Positions 9,601 to 19,461 of a DNA stretch of 64,000 bases are shown in pieces (position 1 is the first letter of the stretch; each line of letters begins with the position of its first letter). Made by a program: the position numbers and the translations under genes. The notes below the pieces were generated by a model that was given only the letters and a program-made list of their open reading frames with translations, had not been told where the DNA came from and searched no databases. Source of the stretch: Candidatus Bilophila faecipullorum (lineage in GTDB: Bacteria; Desulfobacterota; Desulfovibrionia; Desulfovibrionales; Desulfovibrionaceae); contig CALVEZ010000002.1 of NCBI GenBank assembly GCA_944326695.1, forward strand, positions 85,207 to 149,206. The letters are read 5' to 3'.

Positions 9601-10818
9601 CACGCCGACGCCTGGATCGCGCTTGAGGACGCGCCCGCCTCCCTGAGCCTTCTTGACAAGATCGGCGCATTCCTGCGCGCACGGCTGCTGAGCTTGCCCC
9701 TCGTAGGGGCGGCGGCCATGCCGCGGGGCGTGCCGGGGACGGCGGCCATCCTCTTCACGTCCGGATCGGAGTCGCTCCCCAAGGCGGTGCCGCTCTCGCA
9801 CGCCAATATGCTGGCCAACTGCCGCGACATCGCCGCCGTGCTGCGTCTCACCACGCACGACCGGATGCTCGCCATGCTGCCGCCCTTCCACTCGCTGGGG
9901 CTGACCGGGAACATCGCCCTGCCGCTGCTCTTCGGTCTGCCCGCCGTCTATCACGCCAACCCCACGGAGGGCGCGCGCCTCGCCGCCCTCGCCCGCCGCT
10001 GGAGGCCCACCGTGACGGTGGCCCCGCCCACCTTCCTCGACGGCATGATCCGCAAGGCCCGGCCCGGCGATTTGACTTCCCTGCGCCTCGGCTTCGTGGG
10101 TGCGGAAAAGTGCCCGGACGCCCTGCACGCGGCCTTTGCCGCCATCTCGGGCGGCGTCCTCTGCGAGGGCTACGGCGTCACCGAATGCGCCCCCGCCGTA
10201 AGTGTGAACCGGCCCGAGGACGTCCGGCCCGGCACCATCGGGCTCCCTCTGCCCTCGGTCCGCACCGCCGTGGTTACGCCCGAAACGCCGCCGCGCCGCG
10301 TCGCCCCCGAGGAAACCGGAATGCTGCTCGTATCCGGCCCCAACGTCTTCGGCGGCTATCTCGGCGTCGAGCCGGACAAGCAGCCCTTCGTGGCCTTCGA
10401 GGGCCGCACGTGGTACCGGACGGGCGATCTGGTGAGCGAGGACGAGGACGGACGGCTGACCTTCCGGGGACGGCTGAAGAGGTTTGTGAAGATCGGCGGA
10501 GAAATGATCTCGCTTCCGCAGATTGAGGACGCCCTGCTCGCGGCCTTCGGGGAACGGGCCGAAGGCGAAGGCCCGGCGCTGGCCGTGGAAAGCGGGGACG
10601 ATGCGGCCATCGTGCTCTTCGCCGCCCTTCCCGTCACCCGCGAGGAGGCCAACGCCGCCCTGCGCCGCGCCGGGCTTTCCGGCCTCTCCTCCGTGGCCCG
10701 CGTGCTCCGGCTCCCCGCCCTCCCCGTCCTCGGCACGGGCAAGACCGATTACCGCGCCCTTCGCACGCTCTGCACCCAAACCGACCAGGGCGTGTCAACG
10801 CTCAACGGGGGAAAATGA
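6601..10818 (+). CDS. Four-domain phospholipid remodelling protein: LplT-like MFS, PlsC acyltransferase, ACP, acyl-ACP synthetase (Aas-like)
   Basis: A 1405-residue fusion. Residues 1-410: 12-TM MFS carrier of the LplT type (GTFNDNFFKQAALL, WSGWLADRFPKKRLV). Residues 410-510: Ala/Pro/Ser-rich linker. Residues about 515-740: PlsC/Aas acyltransferase with the HX4D motif in NHPALIDPALVY near residue 553. Residues about 780-860: acyl-carrier domain with the phosphopantetheine serine in LGIDSLALVNVA (about 815). Residues about 880-1400: AMP-forming ligase with ILFTSGSESLPKAVPLSH, GYGVTECAP, YRTGDLV and the catalytic-lysine region GTGKTDYRAL. Known Aas/LplT proteins take up lysophospholipid and reacylate it on acyl-ACP; here the carrier protein is built in. 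The start at 6601 is preceded by GGAGA; the upstream extension is low complexity. Confidence 0.9.
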   Translation: MSADDNGLRQAAPLGASYVMGTFNDNFFKQAALLLAVGVGNAAFQARATFVFALPFVLFSAWSGWLADRFPKKRLVIAAKALELAAMLAGAWGMVMLDWTWLLAMIFCMGLSSTLFSPALNGSIPELFPVGAVPRVNALFKLGTTASILCGVCLAGLSLDQTWLDTVQPFGRWLVAAVAVLVAAAGLVAALFIEARPGAGSVRPFPWSALVDSFRHLREARRDRPLYLTIWAEAFFYALSTLLLLEINALGRGELGLSYTVTSLLPVALMVGICAGSLLAARGTPESWRALLAPSLFGIGLLLCLVPLAANAPQAWRFPLLFLIYAAAGTCGGLYLIPVTSFVQVRPAPTEKGRILALDNCLSFCGILLAGQAYLPLSALRASSGHFVLGLLCFGAGLIFLMGIRRMGGLAAAPLASSPLACAADKDDRAASSPVAASALYASASPSALSPACAGAQGAASLAASPQAPVPAAFASLPSPAGPASPALAPASSGLGGGPTSDRADRGRFRPSLALRLLLPVARALLGLRYRVRVDGLDAVRARDDGRPILFLPNHPALIDPALVYTALADYTPRPLGDVHQMDRPVIRSVASLLGTIPIPDLRRDGRRAAKGVHEALGRVAEALRAGDNILLYPAGGLSRDGKERLGGNRGAHDLREAVPGARVVLVRTAGLWGTSFSWARGTAPDSLRGLARGAALLLLNGLFFMPRREVRMSLLEPELPDPAEGVRAFNAALEAFYNAGDEPALAVPEHFLRGAAPRPLPTREAENATDGEERPAADMDPALREAVLSLLRDESGAEDIPDGAALSADLGIDSLALVNVAAGLEELSGRPVEELEDLRTVADCFLAASGRLGSARDAAEAPGAWFASGPALPLSVPAGSDLVEAAFRQAASAPSRLMLADGGTALTAREVITRALALSAFVRARTRDEARVGIMLPASSAAALTWLAVLIAGKVPVMCNWTAGPANFAHGLKATGARHVLTSSRLLERLAGQGFPVDNHADAWIALEDAPASLSLLDKIGAFLRARLLSLPLVGAAAMPRGVPGTAAILFTSGSESLPKAVPLSHANMLANCRDIAAVLRLTTHDRMLAMLPPFHSLGLTGNIALPLLFGLPAVYHANPTEGARLAALARRWRPTVTVAPPTFLDGMIRKARPGDLTSLRLGFVGAEKCPDALHAAFAAISGGVLCEGYGVTECAPAVSVNRPEDVRPGTIGLPLPSVRTAVVTPETPPRRVAPEETGMLLVSGPNVFGGYLGVEPDKQPFVAFEGRTWYRTGDLVSEDEDGRLTFRGRLKRFVKIGGEMISLPQIEDALLAAFGERAEGEGPALAVESGDDAAIVLFAALPVTREEANAALRRAGLSGLSSVARVLRLPALPVLGTGKTDYRALRTLCTQTDQGVSTLNGGK

Positions 10819-11636
10819 AGTAGGGTCTTTTTAGTTGGCTTGCCCTGTACTCCGTCGGGGAAAATGATTTCCCCACTCTCCCTACAAAAGGGGAACAGGT
10901 AAAGGGTGAACAGGCCCCAAAGCGGGAGAAGGCCCACCGGAACGCTACGGCACTCGAACAGAGGCCATAGCCCGGCGGGTCTTCTTTCGCCTCACGCCGA
11001 AGTGGGGAAAGGAGACGGGAAACGTCCGGTCCCGCTCCTCCACCCGCAAGGAGATCGAAACTCCTGTCCCGAACTTCTGCGCGCTTGGCGCATCGTTGGG
11101 CGTGGGGATTTCATCTTGCGTTGAGGCGGGCCGAATACGTACGGTGAGGGAGCCTGCAAAGGAGTATTTCACCCTATGCCCCGAGGCGGGCCACCCGCAC
11201 GTGAAGCACGGCGGGGATGGTGGAGTATTTCCTCCCACCCACGGAGGCGGGGTCACGCGCCTCTCGGCATGGGAGGCCGTCTTTCATCACGCACGCGGCG
11301 GCGCAAGGCTCCTCAACCAAAAAGAGAGGGGAAAGGCCCACCTCTCATGCAGCAGACGCGCTCATTTGGAAGGGAGAAGACATCCGGCAAGCTCCTCCCG
11401 CACCTTTGGCGCTTTCCTCCCATACGTTGAAGCCGCGACAGGATGCCCCTTCGCCGCAGGGGCCTTCTTCTCTTGCCGCCTGCTCTTTTCCGCCTCCTCT
11501 GCCTTCATCTGTCCTCCTCTCTCCACTTTGCGAGCCATTGCAAAATGCAGGGGGAAACGACCCTTCCCTTGCGTTTTGTAGGCAAAGCGCGCTCTTCTTT
11601 TCTTCCTATCATACTGAAAAAGAACACTCTCTTTCC
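10819..11636. other. Gap upstream of kdp with no gene; degenerate repeats
   Basis: About 820 nt without a credible gene. GGGGAAA-ATGA-TTTCCCC (10857-10874) forms a 7-bp hairpin soon after the preceding stop but lacks a U-run. Further in is a ladder of degenerate ~60-nt units, listed separately. TGCAAAATGCA at about 11539 is a small palindrome upstream of the sigma-54-like promoter. Confidence 0.45.
11040..11360. repeat. Degenerate ~58-61 nt periodic repeat (possible decayed CRISPR-like ladder)
   Basis: Similar short blocks recur: CGTGGGGATTTCATC at 11101, GGAGTATTTCACC at 11161 and GGAGTATTTCCTCC at 11222, each followed 8-12 nt later by GAGGCGGG or similar. The shared ATTTC words lie at 11108, 11166 and 11227, i.e. 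58 and 61 nt apart. Weaker echoes occur about 55-60 nt before and after. Unit size matches a 28-nt repeat plus 32-nt spacer, but identity is low. Confidence 0.3.
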
Positions 11637-11653
11637 TTGGCACGCCCTATGCT
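11637..11653 (+). promoter_or_regulatory. Probable sigma-54 (RpoN) promoter of the kdp operon
   Basis: TTGGCACGCCCTATGCT matches the -24/-12 consensus TGGCACG-N4-TTGCW, with GG at 11639-11640 and GC at 11651-11652, exactly 12 nt apart. Predicted start of transcription is about 11664, giving a leader of about 360 nt before the first kdp-region reading frame. An AT-rich stretch precedes it. No enhancer-binding-protein gene is in the window. Confidence 0.6.
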
Positions 11654-11800
11654 TAAGGGGAGTGTTCCCCGTCCCCTCCCGGGCGGCGGGCCGCTTCCTT
11701 GCGCGGCGCGGGCCGTGCGCCCGGGAATCTCCAATCCCATGTCAGGGCGGCTGCACGACGCCCCCGGAGGTTGGAGAAAGGCCCTGCCCGCCTTTGGACA

Positions 11801-11876
11801 AGGGGGGCCCCGGGACCGGATGCCCGGCTATCCGATGGGCAAGGGGGCCCCGGGTCTGGATGCCCGGCTATCCGAA
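11801..11876 (+). repeat. Two tandem copies of a 40-nt unit containing a near-palindrome, kdp leader
   Basis: GGATGCCCGGCTATCC occurs at 11818-11833 and again at 11858-11873, each preceded by GGGGCCCCGGG. The 16-mer has matching arms GGAT and ATCC around CCGG. The period of 40 nt is close to four helical turns. Placed between the sigma-54-like promoter and the first kdp reading frame, the pair could be a regulator-binding site or a folded leader; no function is shown. Confidence 0.5.
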
Positions 11877-12021
11877 ACCGGGCTGCCGGGCCTGCGCTGC
11901 GGGATGGCCCGTCGCCTTGCCAAGAGGCACGGCCCGCGCCTTCGGGACAGGGGCGGCACTCCTGCGCCGCACGCGCCGGAAGCCGTCGGGAACATCGATC
12001 ATCATCTGTATGGAGGAGACT

Positions 12022-12102
12022 ATGTTTATTGGAATGATCCTGCTCGGATTGCTCACCTTCGTCTGCATGGTGGGCCTGACCTGTCTGTGCGACCGGCTCT
12101 AA
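12022..12102 (+). CDS. 26-residue single-span membrane peptide at head of kdp operon
   Basis: Begins MFIGMILLGLLTFVCMVG and continues LTCLCDRL; it is essentially one transmembrane helix ending in a charged CDRL. An excellent ribosome-binding site (GGAGGA, 12012-12017) precedes it, and its stop (12100-12102) overlaps the AAGGAGAG site of kdpF. The spacing and strong translation signals argue it is real although very short. It is not KdpF, which follows and carries the usual YLVY...E motif. A role as an accessory or stabilising subunit of the Kdp ATPase is inference from position. Confidence 0.6.
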   Translation: MFIGMILLGLLTFVCMVGLTCLCDRL

Positions 12103-12115
12103 AGGAGAGTGCCCC

Positions 12116-12196
12116 ATGCTCATCATCGCTGCCGTGGCGCTGGCCTACTGCGTCGGCTATCTCGTCTACGTCATTCTTTCCACGGAACAAAAATAA
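12116..12196 (+). CDS. kdpF: KdpF, small stabilising subunit of the potassium ATPase
   Basis: A 26-residue peptide, a single membrane span followed by STEQK, with the KdpF-like stretch GYLVYVILSTE. KdpF normally stabilises the KdpABC complex in the inner membrane. The ATG is preceded by AAGGAG at suitable distance and the stop lies 12 nt before kdpA, so the genes are cotranscribed. Confidence 0.8.
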   Translation: MLIIAAVALAYCVGYLVYVILSTEQK

Positions 12197-12208
12197 CGGA
12201 AGGACACC

Positions 12209-13900
12209 ATGCAGTCTCTTTTGTATCCCGCGCTGGTCATTGCGCTTTCCATCCTTGTCTCATGGCCCGTCGGCAAACTGGCCACGTGGGGCATGTGCGA
12301 TCCGCAGGAAAAAAGCGGATTCCGGCACGGCCTCGACGCCCTCTTCGTCAAAATCGGCGGGCGGGCGGCCACGGTCGGGCAGGACTGGAAACGGTACACG
12401 CTGGCCATGCTGCTTTTCAATGCGATCATCTTTACCGTGGCCTTTCTGGTGATGGGCTTTCAGCACCTCCTGCCGCTCAACCCGGACGGCATGGGGCCGC
12501 TGGAGCCGAGCCTCATCTTCAACACGATGGCCTCGTTCACCTCAAACACCAATCTCCAGCACTACTCGGGCGAGCAGGCGCTCAGCTACTTCTCGCAGCT
12601 TTTCAGCATCATGTGGCTCCAGTACGTCACGCCCGCCACGGGCCTGTGCGTGCTCGCGGCCATCGCCCGGGGGCTTTCCGGCAAGGCCGTCTTCGGCAAT
12701 TTCTACATGGACCTCATGCGGGCCACCTTCCTTGTGCTCATCCCCATCTGCGTGATCACGGCCACCATGCTGGTGCTCGGCGGCCTCGTGATGACGCTCG
12801 ACGGTTCCGCCGTGGCGACCACCCTCGAAGGCGCGAAGCAGACCATCGCCCGCGGCCCGGTGGCGGCCTTCCTGACCATCAAGGACCTCGGCACCAACGG
12901 CGGCGGCTTCTTCGGACCCAACGGCACGCATCCCTTTGAAAACGCCAACTTCTTCACCAATCTCATCGAAACCATGTGCCTTGTGGTCATCCCGATGGGC
13001 TGCGTGTGGATGTTCGGCCGCATCACCGGACGCATGCGGCACGCCGCCGTGATCTTCGCGGTCATGCTGGCCTTCATGGTCCTCAAGATCGGCTTCTCCG
13101 TCGCCTTTGAAAGCGAGCCCTCCGCCGCCTTCCACAACCTGCCCGTAGCTGAAAGCTCCAACCTCGAAGGGAAGGAACTGCGCTTCGGCGTGGCCGCCGG
13201 ACCCACCTACAGCGTCTTCACCACCTGCTCCAGCAACGGCTCGGTCAACGCCATGCACGACAGCCTGAACCCGCTGGCGGGCCTCATCCCCATGATCGGC
13301 ATGTGGCTCAACACCACCTTCGGCGGCGTGGGCGTCGGCTTCGTCAACATGTTCCTCTACATCGTCATCGGCGTCTTCATCAGCGGCATGATGGTGGGGC
13401 GGACCCCGGAATATCTGGGCAAAAAGGTGGAAACCCGCGAAATGAAATTCGCCCTGCTCGGCGTGCTGGCCCATCCGCTGTTCATCCTCGGCGGCACGGC
13501 GCTGTTCGCCGCCACCTCGTGGGGCCGGGATACCGTCCTGAACAGTGGCTTCCACGGCTTCTCTGAAATCCTCTATGAGTTCACCTCGGCCTCGGCCAAC
13601 AATGGTTCGGGCTTTGAGGGCCTTGGGGACAACACCATCCCGTGGAACATCTCCACCGGGCTCGTAATGCTCCTCAACCGCTTTATTCCCATCGTCTTCC
13701 CGCTCGCCATCGCAGGCTCGCTGGCCGCGAAGAAGGCCTGCCCCGAATCCGCGGGCACCCTGCGCACGGACACGCCCCTTTTCGGCTACGTGCTCTTCGG
13801 CTGCGTGCTCTTTGTGGGCGCTCTGCTCTTCATGCCCGCCGCCGTGCTCGGCCCCATCGCGGACCATCTCGTCAACGTCGCGGGCGTCATGGCCAAGTGA
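12209..13900 (+). CDS. kdpA: KdpA, potassium-binding and translocating subunit
   Basis: A 563-residue, about 10-TM protein of normal KdpA length. It shows the four P-loop-type signatures: [50 protein letters not shown] and [16 protein letters not shown]. KdpA forms the K+ channel-like pathway of the P-type KdpFABC pump, which scavenges potassium at low concentration. The ATG at 12209 is preceded by GGAAGGA. It is followed by kdpB after 26 nt. No kdpD or kdpE lies next to the operon in this window. Confidence 0.97.
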   Translation: MQSLLYPALVIALSILVSWPVGKLATWGMCDPQEKSGFRHGLDALFVKIGGRAATVGQDWKRYTLAMLLFNAIIFTVAFLVMGFQHLLPLNPDGMGPLEPSLIFNTMASFTSNTNLQHYSGEQALSYFSQLFSIMWLQYVTPATGLCVLAAIARGLSGKAVFGNFYMDLMRATFLVLIPICVITATMLVLGGLVMTLDGSAVATTLEGAKQTIARGPVAAFLTIKDLGTNGGGFFGPNGTHPFENANFFTNLIETMCLVVIPMGCVWMFGRITGRMRHAAVIFAVMLAFMVLKIGFSVAFESEPSAAFHNLPVAESSNLEGKELRFGVAAGPTYSVFTTCSSNGSVNAMHDSLNPLAGLIPMIGMWLNTTFGGVGVGFVNMFLYIVIGVFISGMMVGRTPEYLGKKVETREMKFALLGVLAHPLFILGGTALFAATSWGRDTVLNSGFHGFSEILYEFTSASANNGSGFEGLGDNTIPWNISTGLVMLLNRFIPIVFPLAIAGSLAAKKACPESAGTLRTDTPLFGYVLFGCVLFVGALLFMPAAVLGPIADHLVNVAGVMAK

Positions 13901-13926
13901 TCCGACCGCACAGAAGGAATACCTCT

Positions 13927-15993
<2,067 letters not shown>

Positions 15994-16133
15994 GGGAAAG
16001 GCGGCTTCCGCGGGGCGTGCCCGTGGAGAGGCTTTTCAATCCCCCGGCGCGGAGGCGGCATCGCCTCGCCGCCCCGCGCCGCATCATTCAATCATCCAGC
16101 GGAACCCGCCCCGGCGGGCTCGGGAGAAACGAT

Positions 16134-16724
16134 ATGACAACCGCAACGCCTTCTCTGAGCATCTTCGACCACCTGTGGACCAACGCCCGTCTGGTCGTCG
16201 CCACCATGTTCGTCTGCTGCGTGCTGTACACGCTGCTTATCCTCGGCATCGGGCAGACCTTCACGCCCTTCTCGGCCAACGGCTATCTGCTCTACAACGA
16301 CAAGGGCGAGCTTGTGGGCAGTTCGCAGATCGCCCAGTCCTTCACCAAACCCGAATACTTCTGGCCCCGCCCCTCCGCCGTGGACTACAACGCCGCGGCC
16401 ACGGGCGGCAGCAACCTTTCCCCCGCCAGCAAGGAACTGCGCGAACGGGCGGAAAAGACCATCGCCCTGTACGGCGCGACGGAAAGCAACAAAATACCCG
16501 CCGATCTCGTGACTGCCTCGGGCGCGGGCATGGACCCGCACATCACGCTGGCCGGGGCCGAATACCAGCTTGACCGCGTGGCCGCCGCGCGGGGCCTCGA
16601 CAAGGCCGTTGTGCGCGGGCTCATTCAGGAGCACGCCACCATCCCCGGCGGCCCGCTCACCAACGCCCCCATCGTCAACGTGCTGGAACTGAATATCGCC
16701 CTCGACGCCTTGACGAAGAAGTGA
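16134..16724 (+). CDS. kdpC: KdpC, accessory subunit of the potassium ATPase
   Basis: A 196-residue protein with one N-terminal membrane span and a periplasmic domain. KdpC signatures are present: GSSQIAQSFTKPEYFWPRPS, YNAAATGGSNLSPASKEL, LVTASGAGMDPHITLAGAEY and VNVLELNIALDAL. It is separated from kdpB by 140 nt that contain a GC-rich hairpin (about 16047-16083, GGCGCGG...CCGCGCC), which may adjust KdpC level or protect the upstream mRNA. The start is preceded by GGGAGAA. The operon ends here, followed by repeat-bearing DNA rather than kdpDE. Confidence 0.95.
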   Translation: MTTATPSLSIFDHLWTNARLVVATMFVCCVLYTLLILGIGQTFTPFSANGYLLYNDKGELVGSSQIAQSFTKPEYFWPRPSAVDYNAAATGGSNLSPASKELRERAEKTIALYGATESNKIPADLVTASGAGMDPHITLAGAEYQLDRVAAARGLDKAVVRGLIQEHATIPGGPLTNAPIVNVLELNIALDALTKK

Positions 16725-16900
16725 TGCCCCACCCGTGCAGACCGGGATGGAAGATTCCACTTGCCGTTGCGTAAGCAGTACGGTGGCCCCCGTAGGGGCA
16801 GGGGTAGCCGACCTTGTGGGCCAGCACCAGCGAGTGGGCGGCGGCCCACAGGAGGGGCACAAGATTGACCACGGGCCATTCGGGGGGCGTCTCCACGATC

Positions 16901-17225
16901 CCCCCGCCCGTGCGTGGACGGGTCCCGGTGGACGCGCCGGAAGACGCCGATCTGCACGATTTCCCCGCCCGTGCGGGACAGGCCCGTCACAATCCCATTC
17001 TCTTTTTAAGCCGCCCGATCCCTCCAGCTCGTGCGGGCGCGGGATTGACTCCTTTTCGTCCTCCCGCGCATGGACCCGGCACTCCAGCCCGTGCGGGCTC
17101 GGGTTGACCCGGTCCATTGACGAGGTGGCTTTTCTTGCTTTGCTCCAGCCCGTGCGAGCACGGGTTGACCCTCGCCCTGCCCGGCAAATCCCCCTGCTTC
17201 CAGCACGTGCAGGCACGGGGTTGAC
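16901..17225. CRISPR. Decayed CRISPR-like ladder, ~6 degenerate repeats, no cas genes
   Basis: Units with a conserved core CCCGTGCGGG...CGGGTTGAC recur. The four clearest span 17022-17049, 17082-17108, 17143-17169 and 17198-17225 (27-28 nt), separated by 32, 34 and 28 nt of unrelated sequence. Two more degenerate units start near 16901 and 16961, with further echoes near 16791 and 16850. The cores contain an inverted repeat (CCGTGC...GCACGG), and unit and spacer sizes fit a type I array. The motif resembles I-E rather than the I-F repeats of this window. No open frame or gene explains it. Confidence 0.5.
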
Positions 17226-17496
17226 GCCCGGGCGTGCGGCAGGAAGCGGATTTCCCTCTCGGGGTGCGGGAGGGTCTGCCGTTCTCCCTCAAAACGCTTG
17301 CGTATTTCTGTTATAATGCTTGCGTATTTTTGTTAAAATACCTAAAAGGAGGAAAAGAAACGGAAAATCTATTCCTAACAGCTTCCCTTCTCAAAGAAAT
17401 CCGTTTTCGCGCATTGTAGCCGCGCGCCCTCCCGGTTGCGGCCCGGCATAGACCCGGCGGGAGGGGTCAGCCTTTTCTTCCGGGAAGCGGCGCATG
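17226..17496. other. Intergenic, short tandem AT-rich repeat
   Basis: CTTGCGTATTT occurs twice 22 nt apart (about 17299 and 17321), with TATAAT at about 17311 and AAGGAGG at about 17347, but no start codon follows the Shine-Dalgarno-like sequence. This could be a promoter and the start of a lost gene. Confidence 0.3.
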
Positions 17497-17535
17497 AAAA
17501 AGGCATCCGGCCTCGCAAGAGTACCGGATGCCTTT
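17497..17535 (-). terminator. Rho-independent terminator of the gsi-dmpA-dppA operon
   Basis: On the minus strand AAAGGCATCCGG pairs with CCGGATGCCTTT around a 13-nt loop and is followed by a T-run. It begins 24 nt after the dppA stop. Confidence 0.85.
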
Positions 17536-17558
17536 GTATGTATGGGCGAAAAGGCGGC

Positions 17559-18377
17559 TCAGGCCACGGAAGCGGCCATTGCCGAAAAGGTGTTCAGGGT
17601 GCGGCAGACGTCAAGGGGCGTGGCCGCCGTGAAGCCCACGCAGACGGGCGAAAGCCGTTCCACGCCCGGCATGGCCGCAAAGAGATCGGCATGGTAGGTC
17701 CGCACCGTGGAAAGCTGCACCGCAAAGGGCCCGGGGAGGGACAGCGGACGGCACAGGGGGTTGAGCAGGGCACGGCGCGCAGCCTCGCGCAGGGCCTTGT
17801 GCACGATCTCCGGGTGGCTGTGCACGGCGGCCCGGGTGCTCAGCGCCCGTTTCACGGTGACGATCTCGGCGTGCGGGAAGACGGCGGCGGCTTCGGCGGC
17901 GAGGCAGTCGTCGCCGCTCAGGAGCCGCACGGGGACGCCGCAGGCTCCGGCCAGAAGGCCGTTCAGGAAATATTCGCCTACGGGCACGCCGTTGACGCGG
18001 ATTTCCGCAAAGGCGCTCCCGTTGATGGTGTGCGCGAGGACGCCGTAAGCCCCGGCCCGGGCGTGGTAGCCGATCATGAACAGGCCGTTCCAGCGGCCCT
18101 CGTTCAGCCCCGCCATCATGCCCCAGAGCCGGGGCTTGCCCGAGACAAGGCAGGCGGCGGGATGCAAGTCTTCAAGGATGACGTTGCGGTAGGTGCCGTG
18201 CCCGTCCGCGACCCACACCTCTGTGGCCCCGCCCTCAAGCGCGCCCTCGACCGCGGCGTTGACCTCGCCGGTCATGAGCCGCCGCGCCCGTTCGTACTCC
18301 TGCGAGCCGGGCCGGGTCTGCTCAGGGTCGCAAATACCGCTGATGCCTTCGATGTCCGCGGAAATCAAAACGCGCAT
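17559..18377 (-). CDS. DppA-like D-aminopeptidase (M55 family)
   Basis: A 272-residue zinc peptidase. M55 motifs are visible: SADIEGISGI at the N-terminus (Asp and Glu ligands), VADGHGTYRN (His), GYHARAG (His) and INGSAFAEIRVNGVPVGE. DppA of Bacillus releases D-amino acids from short peptides and sits with a dipeptide transporter, the same context as here. The start at 18377 is preceded by AAGGAGG; the gene overlaps the upstream P1 peptidase by 13 nt, showing translational coupling. It is the last gene of the operon and is followed by a strong terminator. Confidence 0.9.
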   Translation of the reverse strand: MRVLISADIEGISGICDPEQTRPGSQEYERARRLMTGEVNAAVEGALEGGATEVWVADGHGTYRNVILEDLHPAACLVSGKPRLWGMMAGLNEGRWNGLFMIGYHARAGAYGVLAHTINGSAFAEIRVNGVPVGEYFLNGLLAGACGVPVRLLSGDDCLAAEAAAVFPHAEIVTVKRALSTRAAVHSHPEIVHKALREAARRALLNPLCRPLSLPGPFAVQLSTVRTYHADLFAAMPGVERLSPVCVGFTAATPLDVCRTLNTFSAMAASVA

Positions 18378-19459
18378 AAAGCCTCCTTGCCCACGATTTC
18401 CCGCCATTCCGGGAGCGCCTCGCGGATGGAGAGGCGTCGCCGCCCTTCCCGGCCCACGATGGGCTCGGCCAGAAAAAGCGCTTTGAACACGGCCTGTTCC
18501 GTCGCTTCGGCGGCGGCCTGAAAGAGAACGTCGAGCCACGAGTCCGGCGCGTGCGGCAAGAGGACGGGCTCCCCCGCCTCCGGCCACGGCAGGGCGTGGG
18601 CCGTTGAAAAGGCGACGGCCACATCCCCGCTGCCGTGCCCGTAAATGGACCCGGTGCGGGCCAGCCCGTTCCCGGCCCGCTGCGCCAGACGCCCGAGCTG
18701 GGCGATATCGAGCGGCGCGTCCGTGGCCAGAACCATGATGATGGACCCCTTTTCCGGCGCGGCGGCCTCCCGCGCGGGGTATCCCGCCCCGCCCTGCGCC
18801 GCCAGACGCTCGCAAAGCAGCTTCCCCACCGGGCGCCCGGCCAGAAGGCAGTGCCCGGGCTTGCCGAAATTGGACAGGACCAGCGCGCCCACCGTGAACG
18901 TTGTTCCCGCGCAGTCCGCCCGGCGCGAGGCCGAGCCGATGCCGCCCTTCAGATGAAAGCAGGACATGCCCCGCCCGGCCCCCACGCTCCCCTGCGCGAA
19001 ACGGCGATCCGCGGCGGCGCAGGCGGCGAGGTAGTGCTCCTCGCGCACGGCCAGCGCCTGAATGTCGTTCAGATAGCCGTCGTTGCACTCCAGCACCAGC
19101 GGGTTGACCGTGGGCCACTCGCGCCCCACCTCGGGATGGGCGGCCACGGCCTGCCGAATCTGCGCCGTGGCGATCTCGCCCACCGAAAAGGTATTGGTCA
19201 ACGCAAGGGGCGTTTCAAGGCAACCCAGTTCGGCTACCTGCATGAGCCCCACGCTCTTGCCAAAGCCGTTGAAGACGCGGCAGGCGGCCAGCGGCTTGCG
19301 CAGCAGGGGATCGGCGTTGGGAAGGATGGCCGTCACCCCGGTCTGGATCGCGCCCGCGTCGAGGGTGCAATGCCCGACGCGGACCTCGCCCACGTCGGTG
19401 ATCGCGTCAAGCGGCCCGCTCGGCAGGGAGCCCACGCGGGGAAAAAGGCATTCCGGCAT
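18365..19459 (-). CDS. P1-family (DmpA-like) aminopeptidase
   Basis: A 364-residue protein of the DmpA/L-aminopeptidase family, an Ntn-type enzyme that activates by self-cleavage before a serine. The expected site KGSIIMVLATDAPL is present near residue 250; other family blocks are ITDVGEVRVGHCTL, TAILPN, NGFGKSVGLMQVAELG and LVLECNDGYLNDIQA. It likely hydrolyses short or beta-peptides delivered by the adjacent Gsi-type importer. The ATG at 19459 is only 2 nt from the gsiD stop (19462). The longer minus-strand frame to 19981 is a shadow of gsiD. Confidence 0.9.
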   Translation of the reverse strand: MPECLFPRVGSLPSGPLDAITDVGEVRVGHCTLDAGAIQTGVTAILPNADPLLRKPLAACRVFNGFGKSVGLMQVAELGCLETPLALTNTFSVGEIATAQIRQAVAAHPEVGREWPTVNPLVLECNDGYLNDIQALAVREEHYLAACAAADRRFAQGSVGAGRGMSCFHLKGGIGSASRRADCAGTTFTVGALVLSNFGKPGHCLLAGRPVGKLLCERLAAQGGAGYPAREAAAPEKGSIIMVLATDAPLDIAQLGRLAQRAGNGLARTGSIYGHGSGDVAVAFSTAHALPWPEAGEPVLLPHAPDSWLDVLFQAAAEATEQAVFKALFLAEPIVGREGRRRLSIREALPEWREIVGKEALCAF

Positions 19460-19461
19460 GG

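Noticed and set aside
8374..10779. 801-codon minus-strand frame inside the phospholipid gene
   Set aside because: Shadow of the plus-strand ligase domain; composition dominated by Gly, Arg, Glu, His, no motifs.
10857..10874. Hairpin GGGGAAA-ATGA-TTTCCCC as terminator
   Set aside because: No U-run after the stem; kept only as a remark in the gap entry.
11217..12126. Several overlapping frames upstream of kdp
   Set aside because: None shows a domain or a well-placed ribosome-binding site; they cross the sigma-54-like promoter and tandem repeats.
12542..13867. Minus-strand frame opposite kdpA
   Set aside because: His/Glu/Gly-rich shadow; kdpA is certain on the other strand.
17234..17419. 61-codon frame with AAGGAGG inside
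   Set aside because: The Shine-Dalgarno-like sequence is not followed by a start codon and the peptide has no recognisable features.
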